From Bacillus sp. EAC (GTDB lineage: Bacteria > Bacillota > Bacilli > Bacillales > Bacillaceae_G), in contig NZ_NCSY01000002.1 of assembly GCF_002156875.1 (NCBI RefSeq), positions 310,001-374,000 on the forward strand: a stretch of 64,000 nucleotides of DNA, in the 5' to 3' direction. Shown one piece after another: positions 27,500 to 33,628 of this stretch. The translations under genes and the position numbers were made by a program. Numbering within the stretch: position 1 is the first letter of the stretch; the number at the start of each line of letters is the position of its first letter. The notes below the pieces were generated by a model. The model worked only from the letters and a program-made list of their open reading frames with translations. It was not told the DNA's origin and searched no databases.

Positions 27500-28015
27500 A
27501 TGCAACGAAATCAAAATAAAGATAACATTTTTTCTGGAGAAATAAAGCCAGCAACATTTGAAGACTGCCTTAAACAGTACGAACGGATGATTAAATCCAT
27601 TATGAAAAAACTAGGGATTTTTAAAATGCATGAAGAGTATTACCAAATAGGCCAAATCGCTTTATGGGTTGCTTACGAAAAACATCAAAGTGAAAAAGGA
27701 AGCTTTTCAAATTATGCATTTTTAACTGTTAGAGGACATTTACTTAATGAGTTATCAAAAGAAAGTAAATACGAAGATCGATTTGTTGTTGTGGATCAAC
27801 AGAAAGAAGAAAAGTATTATACAGACGAAGCATGTTTATTTGAAGATTTTATAAGTCATCTTGATGGCATATCACCTATTCAACAAAAAATCCTTATTGA
27901 GCGTTTCTATTTAAATAAGTCGTTTTCCGAAATTGCTACAAAGTTTAATATGCAAGAGCCTAGTATTCGCTCAAGTTATCGCTACGCGTTAAAAAGATTA
28001 AGAAATAAACTGTAA
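27500..28015 (+). CDS. Sigma-70 family alternative sigma factor
   Basis: 171 aa. Residues about 20-90 match sigma region 2 (CLKQYERMIKSIMKKL, then YYQIGQIALWVAYEKH and FSNYAFLTVRGHLLNEL), and about 115-170 match region 4 with a helix-turn-helix (FYLNKSFSEIATKFNMQEPS, then SYRYALKRLRNKL). Regions 1 and 3 are missing, as in small SigH/ECF-like factors. No anti-sigma gene is next to it. Its divergent neighbour is a ComK homologue; in Staphylococcus aureus, SigH and ComK act together on competence genes, so a role in competence is a fair guess but not shown here. Confidence 0.8.
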   Translation: MQRNQNKDNIFSGEIKPATFEDCLKQYERMIKSIMKKLGIFKMHEEYYQIGQIALWVAYEKHQSEKGSFSNYAFLTVRGHLLNELSKESKYEDRFVVVDQQKEEKYYTDEACLFEDFISHLDGISPIQQKILIERFYLNKSFSEIATKFNMQEPSIRSSYRYALKRLRNKL

Positions 28016-28023
28016 AAAAAATG

Positions 28024-28057
28024 ATAGAGTAATCAACGGTATAATTGATTACTCTAT
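28024..28057. terminator. Bidirectional terminator
   Basis: 12-bp perfect stem ATAGAGTAATCA with complement around a 10-nt loop. Eight U follow on the minus strand (cheX end); weaker on the plus strand. Confidence 0.85.
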
Positions 28058-28075
28058 TGCTTACTAACTATGTAT

Positions 28076-28525
28076 TTATGCTACTGAAATAACTAGAGAC
28101 ATTTCTCCTGCACCTTCAAAATTTAACGCTAGTTCAATAGGTGCTTTAATATTATGCAAAGTTGTGTTGCCTTCAAAAACGGTTGGAGGTGTAATATCCA
28201 TTTCAATTCCTTGTTCTGATGCAAAAGTAGTTAAGTTTCCAGCTATCATATTTCCTAATTCACCAGTAAAAGATATTAAAATTTCATTTTCAACAGGCAT
28301 TCCAAACATTGCTTGAGCAAGCTGACTAAAGGTAGATGATGGTCCTTTTAATACTGTTTGACCTTTGCAACTTCCCGTCATCCCAACAAGAACACCTAAA
28401 TGTCCTTCTACAATATTTCCTTTAAGTATTTTCGGTTCACCTAAAGTAAAGTTTAGCGGAATAACAGTTTTAATAGATTGAATTGCACTATTTAGTAATT
28501 TAGTAATAATCAATGAATCACTCAT
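28076..28525 (-). CDS. cheX: CheX-like CheY-P phosphatase
   Basis: 149 aa, AAGGAGAG before the ATG. The helix SFTGELGNMIAGNL carries the ExxN phosphatase signature (Glu and Asn) of the CheC/CheX/FliY family, and the surrounding strand pattern (VEGHLGVLVGMTG; IELALNFEGAGEMSLVIS) fits CheX. These proteins dephosphorylate CheY or a related receiver domain. No other chemotaxis gene is nearby; it stands beside the sinI riboswitch region, so the receiver it works on may not be CheY. Single-gene unit with terminator. Confidence 0.8.
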   Translation of the reverse strand: MSDSLIITKLLNSAIQSIKTVIPLNFTLGEPKILKGNIVEGHLGVLVGMTGSCKGQTVLKGPSSTFSQLAQAMFGMPVENEILISFTGELGNMIAGNLTTFASEQGIEMDITPPTVFEGNTTLHNIKAPIELALNFEGAGEMSLVISVA

Positions 28526-28907
28526 CTATCTCTCTCCTTTTAGTAGGACTATTATCTTATTTTCCCAGGCTTCTCATTCATACTTTTTATATCGGCACTT
28601 TCCTTAAAATTAACAATATAAAAAATAGTCAAAATTATTTTTTTCGATTTCAAGTACTTATTTCCTATTACCTTAACTCTATTATCGCTTAATTCGAGTA
28701 TCTTTTTAACTAGTGTCGAAAACTTATTTTCTGAATATTTTTAATCTTATTACAAAAATAACAAAAAACCCTTTATTTATCACTAGATTATAATCAAATT
28801 GAAATGTTTTTAATTTAATTAATTTTAATAGACAATTACAAATTACAACAAACTATGAATCTATTTCAGTATATACTAATTACTAAGAACAGATTTTATC
28901 CATACAA
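28526..28907. other. Upstream region of the sinI transcript
   Basis: Non-coding between divergent cheX and sinI. It carries a Spo0A box at 28714-28720. TATACT at 28872-28877 is a possible -10, without a clear -35. Confidence 0.4.
28714..28720 (+). promoter_or_regulatory. Putative Spo0A box upstream of sinI
   Basis: TGTCGAA, exact core. In B. subtilis sinI is switched on by phosphorylated Spo0A through such boxes, which makes the context persuasive. Confidence 0.5.
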
Positions 28908-29062
28908 TTACCCTCCAGAAAAAGGCAAACCAGTTGAAAGATTGGGACGCAAAGCCACTGATCTTCCGTTCGTTACGATGAATAATAGAAGAGTTTATAC
29001 ATCTTCATCTTTATTTTCATACAGTACTGAACAAAGATAGCAGGGTTACCTGGTATCATATA
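28908..29062 (+). ncRNA. Cyclic di-GMP-I (GEMM-I) riboswitch in the sinI leader
   Basis: Conserved GEMM-I elements appear in order: GGCAAACC (28924-28931); a hairpin CAGTT-GAAA-GATTG with the GAAA tetraloop at 28936-28939; GGGACGCAAAGCC (28944-28956); the closing stem ATCTT/AAGAT around a longer than usual P3 arm (about 28961-29039); then GCAGGGTTACC (29040-29050). CCAG (28915-28918) can pair with CTGG (29050-29053) as P1. CCTCC at 28912-28916 could instead pair with the sinI ribosome site GGAGG (29074-29078), so ligand binding may free the site; this switching model is inference. Confidence 0.9.
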
Positions 29063-29087
29063 CCTAATTTTTGGGAGGTTACTATCC

Positions 29088-29225
29088 ATGCAAGCAGAGT
29101 TAAAAGAATACAATCTTGAAATGAGTTGGACAGATTTATTGTTAGAATGTATTGATGCAGGGATTACTCCTGAGGAAGTTCGTTCTTTTCTTTACAATTA
29201 CATTAAAGATCCATGTCAAATCTAG
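29088..29225 (+). CDS. sinI: SinI-like anti-repressor
   Basis: 45 aa, too short for a standard ORF list. GGGAGG stands 9 bases before the ATG. Residues 13-38 (SWTDLLLECIDAGITPEEVR) match the SinI helix that displaces SinR dimers (EWVELMVEAKEANISPEEIR in B. subtilis). It should bind the C-terminal helices of SinR and lift repression of matrix genes. sinR follows 62 bases downstream in the same direction. Its mRNA leader carries a c-di-GMP-I riboswitch and a Spo0A box stands further upstream, so its level probably reports both signals. Confidence 0.9.
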   Translation: MQAELKEYNLEMSWTDLLLECIDAGITPEEVRSFLYNYIKDPCQI

Positions 29226-29287
29226 AAGTATAACTTCTCGTTATGATATACTTTTTGTAATAGTTCAAAAAAGATATGGAGTAGCCT

Positions 29288-29608
29288 ATGATCGGAGAAC
29301 GCATAAAAAAACTACGTTTACAACATGGAATGTCTTTAACAGAGCTTGCTGAACGTGCAGGCATAGCAAAATCCTATATAAGCTCAATTGAGCGCAATCT
29401 ACAAAGCAATCCATCAATTCAGGTGCTTGAAAAAATTGCAGGGGTTTTTAATACAACAGCTGAAAACCTTCTAAAAGAAGACCTTAATCCAGAGAAAATG
29501 ATTGACTCTGAGTGGATGAATATTCTTCAGGAAGCGATTAATTCGGGGATTCCTAAAGAAGAATTAATCAGGTTTATTGAATTTAATAAGTATAAACAAG
29601 GAAAATAA
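29288..29608 (+). CDS. sinR: SinR-like biofilm master repressor
   Basis: 106 aa. Residues 1-62 form an Xre/Cro-type helix-turn-helix (IGERIKKLRLQHGMSLTELA, then AKSYISSIERNLQSNPSIQV). Residues about 73-103 (DSEWMNILQEAINSGIPKEE, LIRFIEFNKYKQ) are the SinI-type oligomerisation helices. B. subtilis SinR represses eps and tapA-sipW-tasA by binding GTTCTYT motifs. Here a matching palindrome lies at 33283 in the promoter of the facing operon. A perfect terminator ends the pair. Confidence 0.95.
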   Translation: MIGERIKKLRLQHGMSLTELAERAGIAKSYISSIERNLQSNPSIQVLEKIAGVFNTTAENLLKEDLNPEKMIDSEWMNILQEAINSGIPKEELIRFIEFNKYKQGK

Positions 29609-29652
29609 CCCTTGAAATTAAGTCATTAGCCACTTAATTTCAAGGGTTTTTG
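29607..29652 (+). terminator. Terminator of sinI-sinR
   Basis: 17-bp stem AACCCTTGAAATTAAGT with complement, 8-nt loop, then TTTTT. It overlaps the sinR stop codon. Confidence 0.93.
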
Positions 29653-29692
29653 AATTGTTTCTTAAAGATTTTTTATAAGAATATCGTTACTA

Positions 29693-29826
29693 TTGAAATT
29701 GATTGGAACGGAAGGTGCGAGACTCCTGTGGGAGTAGCGGGAAGGTGAGACCCCTCAAGGCGCATTTCCGCTGAGGAGGCTCACCGCCCGCCCCACTAAA
29801 AAGCGAGCATCCTGTAGTGGAAATTA
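29693..29826 (-). repeat. Interspersed GC-rich repeat, copy F (inverted)
   Basis: Reverse-complement copy of the 13401 and 13628 elements: CGGAAGGTGCGAGACTCCTG, then GAGGAGGCTCACCGCCCGCC and AGCGAGCATCCTGTAGTGG. It sits in the convergent gap between sinR and the coiled-coil operon. Confidence 0.88.
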
Positions 29827-29877
29827 GATAGTTTCCTGTTGAATAGATTAAAAAAGAAAACAGACTCGATTAAAAAT

Positions 29878-29927
29878 GAAGGGACGTCTCTTAATTCGAT
29901 GTTCGACTTAGAGACGCCCCTTCATTT
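29878..29927 (-). terminator. Terminator of the coiled-coil matrix-like operon
   Basis: 14-bp stem (GAAGGGGCGTCTCT pairing with AGAGACGTCCCTTC, one G-U), 18-nt loop, then ATTTTTAA on the minus strand. Confidence 0.85.
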
Positions 29928-30012
29928 TATGATGGTTTACTATTTCATGATTATCAACTGTAATCATTTTTAAATATCAACCTATCTTGGTAGTCCAATT
30001 ACTTAAACTACT

Positions 30013-31194
30013 TTATTTTGTTTGGTCATACGTTAATAAAATATTATCTACAAATCCAGCATCTTTGTTTGCACTGCCAGACTTATCCTTTGAATAAGAA
30101 AGTGTTAAAGTATGTGTTCCTGGTTGGATCGCTTGTTTTAAATTTGTCCAATGACCACCCGCACCAGAATCAGATACTAATACAGTTCCATCTAATGAAA
30201 TCGTTAAGAAATCTTTATTTTGTTGTGAACGAACTAAGTAATCAAATGATAAGTATGAATTATAAGCATTGTTTGGAACAGTAATCGTCACATTTGATGT
30301 AGACGTTTGATCATTCGTAATATTATTACTAATCGTATAGTAATCAGACTCTCCATCAATTCTCTCGTTACTTCTTACCCAATCACCAACCATTGGAAAC
30401 GCATAGCTCGTATCTTCAAAATCCTCTAATACCGATTTTTGTGCAGTGTATAATGTGTTTGCTATATTTGCCATATCAGTAACTGCTGAATCTTTAATTG
30501 AGCTAGCTTTATCACCTAAAGCTCGAGCTTTCTTAAATTCTAATTCTTCAGTTGCTTGATTGATTAACTGTTGTACGACAGCAATTTGGTTTGTTAAATA
30601 TGTTTTAACTTGAGAATCTGCTGTTCCTTTTTGCAAATCAATTAATTGTGTCAGAGAAGCTTTTGCATCATTTATTGCTTTTTCAAGCGCTTGAAGAGCT
30701 TTTGCTTTCTCATTATTAATTGATTGTTGTCCATTTGATACTTGCGTACTAAAATCAGGTTTTAGTCCTGCTACTTGACCTTCAACTCCCGCTGTCGTTT
30801 TTGCATTTAATTGTTCAATTAAAGCTGAAAATTGACCTGGAGTACTGCTATTGATACTTTGTAGAGCAGCATTTAACTCACTTTGATGGTCATTATATTG
30901 CCCATTAATCGTACTTGCTCCACTTGTAGCAAGTTCTCCCGCCTTGTTATTAATAGCAGTTCCAGTATCTCCAACGTAAGTATTTAATCGGTTTTGCATT
31001 GAATTGATTTTATCAGTTGTCTGCGTACCAAGTGTCTTACTTACTGTAGATTTTGCATCATTTAAAATTGTATTAGCATATTTAGTAAATAAATCACCTG
31101 CATTCGATGATGCAAATGCAGTTCCTGCTGATGAAACTAAACCGGCAATAATTAAGCCTGCTACGATTTTCTTTTTAGCGAATTTTTTCTTCAT
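30013..31194 (-). CDS. Secreted coiled-coil protein with C-terminal beta-sandwich, in the TasA position
   Basis: 393 aa, GGAGG before the ATG. Signal peptide residues 1-29 (KKKFAKKKIVAGLIIAGLVS, cleavage after AFA). The mature start SSNAGDLFTKYANTILNDAK is shared with the 32468 protein (SSNAGTLLTNWANTKTNNAK), and the two are paralogous to about residue 255: long Ala/Gln/Asn-rich helices likely to coil. The last ~130 residues (from about 262) form a separate domain (DSSYAFPMVGDWV-like start, VTITVPNNAYNSYLSFDYLV, GTHTLTLSYSKDKSGS), resembling a carbohydrate-binding jelly roll. Last gene of an operon with a dedicated signal peptidase, convergent with sinIR exactly where tasA lies in B. subtilis, yet it is not a TasA/camelysin homologue. 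Probable matrix or fibre protein (inference). Confidence 0.75.
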   Translation of the reverse strand: MKKKFAKKKIVAGLIIAGLVSSAGTAFASSNAGDLFTKYANTILNDAKSTVSKTLGTQTTDKINSMQNRLNTYVGDTGTAINNKAGELATSGASTINGQYNDHQSELNAALQSINSSTPGQFSALIEQLNAKTTAGVEGQVAGLKPDFSTQVSNGQQSINNEKAKALQALEKAINDAKASLTQLIDLQKGTADSQVKTYLTNQIAVVQQLINQATEELEFKKARALGDKASSIKDSAVTDMANIANTLYTAQKSVLEDFEDTSYAFPMVGDWVRSNERIDGESDYYTISNNITNDQTSTSNVTITVPNNAYNSYLSFDYLVRSQQNKDFLTISLDGTVLVSDSGAGGHWTNLKQAIQPGTHTLTLSYSKDKSGSANKDAGFVDNILLTYDQTK

Positions 31195-31222
31195 TATCTT
31201 CCCTTGCCTCCATTAGATCAAA

Positions 31223-31804
31223 TTACACTTTTAGTATTTTTGCAATTTTATGAAAAGGTAGTACTGAAAATATCACGTAACCTTTTAATTTCGATATTGG
31301 TATAAATCCAAATTCCTTACTTCGGCTATCGTAACTGATGCCTGGTTCTCTATTGTCTCCTACAACAAACAAGCTGTTTTTAGGGACAATCACTTTTTCC
31401 ATATCCTCAGATACTCCATATGTAGAAATTTCCGGGACTGCTAGGTCATTCACATAAATAACCCCTTTTGTAATTTGAACAGTGTCTCCAGGAACTCCAA
31501 CTATGCGCTTCACAATATCAAAATTCTTACTATCTAAATGAAGGATGGCAACATCACCAAGCACCGGTTCATGGTAATATCTAGCTAATTTATTAACAAA
31601 TACTAGATCCCTATCATTTAAAGTAGGAAACATCGATACTCCACTTACTCTAGTAAAACCAATCGTATTTAGTACAATGATTAAAGATGTAATAAGTACA
31701 AGAAAGAATTTTCCCCATTCGATCAAAGATTTGTTAATCGATTTTGAGTTAACATTCTCTACTTTATTAGGTTCGATTCGTTCATCAATATGGATCATAC
31801 TCAT
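31223..31804 (-). CDS. Type I signal peptidase of the coiled-coil operon
   Basis: 193 aa with one N-terminal membrane helix (about residues 32-50) and the S26A catalytic core outside. Nucleophile S57 in GVSMFPTL, general base K99 in DIVKRIVGVPGD, and the later box VVGDNREPGISYDSR are all present. The Lys general base marks the bacterial (P) type, not the ER-type SipW with His. Its ATG overlaps the stop of the upstream coiled-coil gene by 4 bases and the downstream secreted protein starts 28 bases after it. This enclosed position suggests that it processes the operon's own exported proteins, as SipW does for TasA and TapA. Confidence 0.92.
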   Translation of the reverse strand: MSMIHIDERIEPNKVENVNSKSINKSLIEWGKFFLVLITSLIIVLNTIGFTRVSGVSMFPTLNDRDLVFVNKLARYYHEPVLGDVAILHLDSKNFDIVKRIVGVPGDTVQITKGVIYVNDLAVPEISTYGVSEDMEKVIVPKNSLFVVGDNREPGISYDSRSKEFGFIPISKLKGYVIFSVLPFHKIAKILKV

Positions 31805-32373
31805 TTCTGTTTCTCAACGTTAGAATCAGTATCAGTAGAATCTGTTTTGTTGCCGGAATCTGTATCACTTGAATCTACTTTGTTAGAATCAGTAACAGGA
31901 TTGCTTTCACTTTGTCCATCTTGCTTTTCAGCTGTTTCTTTAATTTGATCCATTGCATTTTGTATAATTTCATCAATTTGTTCTTTTGTAGCTTCTACAT
32001 CCTTGTCGCTTTTCTCATCAATTTGTTTAATCATTTCATCCGCATATTTTTGCAATTCTGCTTGCGATTCAGCGTTTTTTTCAATAGCATACTGCTGGAT
32101 TTCTTCAGCTGATTGCTTTGCTTTTAGCTGAACCTCCTCTATTAAACGAGCTTTTTGTTTAATTGATTCCGCTTCAGTCATGCCAATGATATAATCATTT
32201 GATTGTTGAATTTGCTGGCTTGTCCAAGAGGTTATTGCCGCAGGTAGATTAGTATCGGCAAACGAAAATGTAGTTGCTGCAATTAATCCACCATTTAATG
32301 TAACAAATCCAATTACTAGTTTTTTAGCATTTCTTTTTATCCAAGATTGTTTTTTTTCAATACTATTCTGCAT
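31801..32373 (-). CDS. Secreted acidic coiled-coil protein, in the TapA position
   Basis: 190 aa, AGGAGG 6 bases before the ATG. Signal peptide to about residue 39 (KKLVIGFVTLNGGLIAATTF, then SFA). Residues about 45-150 are a long heptad-rich helix (IEEVQLKAKQSAEEIQQYAI, then EIIQNAMDQIKETAEK). The final ~35 residues are a low-complexity Ser/Thr/Asp tail (SNPVTDSNKVDSSDTDSGNK). No TapA or known adhesin motif is recognised. Translationally coupled to the signal peptidase gene by an ATGA overlap. Likely an accessory component that binds the two larger coiled-coil proteins (inference). Confidence 0.75.
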   Translation of the reverse strand: MQNSIEKKQSWIKRNAKKLVIGFVTLNGGLIAATTFSFADTNLPAAITSWTSQQIQQSNDYIIGMTEAESIKQKARLIEEVQLKAKQSAEEIQQYAIEKNAESQAELQKYADEMIKQIDEKSDKDVEATKEQIDEIIQNAMDQIKETAEKQDGQSESNPVTDSNKVDSSDTDSGNKTDSTDTDSNVEKQK

Positions 32374-32416
32374 AGTTACCTCCTACGGCCGCAATTCAAA
32401 ATCAAACTTTTTAATA

Positions 32417-32454
32417 GGGCTGTCCTAAAATCGGTGGTATTTATGAAACAGCCC
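32417..32454 (-). promoter_or_regulatory. Hairpin between operon genes 1 and 2
   Basis: GGGCTGT paired with ACAGCCC around a 24-nt loop, in the 94-base gap. There is no T-run, so it is probably an mRNA processing or stability element that lets the first gene be made in excess. Confidence 0.5.
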
Positions 32455-32467
32455 ATTCATTTTTTAC

Positions 32468-33238
32468 TTATTTATTGATCGCATCTACTAACTCTTGCAT
32501 TTCAGCTTTTGCATCATTTGTAGCTTGTGTTTGTGTAGCTTCTAACGTTCCAATCGCTTCTGCTTTTTTAGCATCAATTTCTGATTTTAAAGCCGTTTCA
32601 ATACGATTGATTTCAGACTCTAAATGACCTAGTACAGCAGATTGAGCTGCAGTTTGTTGTGTTGAAATCAAGCTTTCAATTGAAGCCTTAGCTTCTTGAA
32701 TTTTTGCAATTAACTTATTAACTGCATCAGAACGTGATGCACCTAGATCAGTTTGAAGTTTAGTGTCTGCACTTTTCGCAACAGCAGATAATTGTGTATT
32801 AAAGCTGCTATTTAATGTATTTTTTAAGTTATTAAGGTTAGTTGTTGTGTCGCCGTTTGTTTTCGTAACATATGCAGCGAAATCAGATGGAACACTCATA
32901 TTTAAAGCTGTTAATGCATTAGAGATAGCAGTTAAATGCTCTTGTAATGCAGCATTAATTTGTGTGTTTGCTGTATTCGTTTGTGCAGTTCCAACAGCTT
33001 CAATGTTGTCTGCAGCTCCAACTTTATATGCATTTACATTTGACGTCATTGTAGCAACGTCAGTATTGTATTTCGCATTGTAAGCAGTTGTCACATCAGT
33101 TTTTGCGTTATTAGTTTTCGTATTAGCCCAATTAGTTAATAATGTACCTGCATTACTACTAGCAAAAGCAACTCCCCCAGAGATTAATAGACCAGCAGAT
33201 ACTACGCTAATTACGATTTTACTTTTAATCTTTTTCAT
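32468..33238 (-). CDS. Secreted coiled-coil protein, first gene of the matrix-like operon
   Basis: 256 aa, GGGAGAG before the ATG. Signal peptide residues 1-26 (KKIKSKIVISVVSAGLLISG, then GVAFA). The mature chain is almost wholly helical, rich in Ala, Thr, Asn and Gln, with no cysteine. It parallels the helical part of the 30013 protein, including SSNAGTLLTNWAN at the mature N-terminus and KIQEAKASIESLISTQQTAA versus AINDAKASLTQLIDLQKGTA. It lacks the C-terminal beta domain. A strong sigma-A promoter and a SinR-type palindrome precede it. Probable fibre or matrix subunit; family unknown to me. Confidence 0.8.
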   Translation of the reverse strand: MKKIKSKIVISVVSAGLLISGGVAFASSNAGTLLTNWANTKTNNAKTDVTTAYNAKYNTDVATMTSNVNAYKVGAADNIEAVGTAQTNTANTQINAALQEHLTAISNALTALNMSVPSDFAAYVTKTNGDTTTNLNNLKNTLNSSFNTQLSAVAKSADTKLQTDLGASRSDAVNKLIAKIQEAKASIESLISTQQTAAQSAVLGHLESEINRIETALKSEIDAKKAEAIGTLEATQTQATNDAKAEMQELVDAINK

Positions 33239-33282
33239 TTAATTCTCTCCCTTTAATCATCTAATAGTATATTTTGTATTTC

Positions 33283-33298
33283 GTTCTTTATGAAGAAC
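33283..33298. promoter_or_regulatory. SinR-type operator in the coiled-coil operon leader
   Basis: GTTCTTTATGAAGAAC: two inverted SinR half-sites with the 16-bp spacing seen in B. subtilis SinR operators (GTTCTYT facing its complement). It lies about 13-28 bases after the -10 of the promoter at 33311-33339, a good position for repression. Confidence 0.75.
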
Positions 33299-33310
33299 AA
33301 CTACGTACTA

Positions 33311-33339
33311 AATATACAAAATATCGAACAAATTGACAA
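33311..33339 (-). promoter_or_regulatory. Sigma-A promoter of the coiled-coil operon
   Basis: On the minus strand TTGTCA, a 17-base spacer, then TATATT. Each hexamer matches five of six consensus bases. Confidence 0.75.
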
Positions 33340-33574
33340 TCCTTTCCAACGCTATAAAATACCCTAAATTGCTACATATTTCAGTGTGTTTCACTCAATT
33401 TCCCTATATTTCTTGTAATGTTTTGTTAGTTCTTGTTTTAATTTAAGTTGTTCTGTATAACGAATAAATCATATGAACTAGCATAAATAAAACTATTACT
33501 TTTTCCCCTGTTTACATACTTAATATCAAAAATATGTCAAATTAAATAATCTTAGGCATCCATGCTGTTGGAAC

Positions 33575-33606
33575 GAAAAAAAGACCAGGTGATAATTCGC
33601 CTGGCC
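33575..33606 (-). terminator. Terminator of the cohesin-dockerin protease
   Basis: 10-base arms with one mismatch and one G-U (GGCCAGGCGA against TCACCTGGTC), then a run of T on the minus strand. Confidence 0.85.
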
Positions 33607-33628
33607 TTTGAAAATAGATTCGGTTTTA

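Noticed and set aside
28855-29040. 61-aa open frame upstream of sinI
   Set aside because: It runs through the c-di-GMP riboswitch, has no ribosome site, and the RNA elements explain the conservation.
29152-29352. 66-aa frame overlapping sinI and sinR
   Set aside because: Different frame across two well-supported genes.
30013-31194. Calling this gene tasA because of its position
   Set aside because: The sequence is helical coiled coil plus a beta domain, without TasA/camelysin motifs.
31223-31804. Calling the signal peptidase SipW
   Set aside because: SipW is an ER-type enzyme with a Ser-His arrangement; this one has the bacterial Ser57-Lys99 pair.
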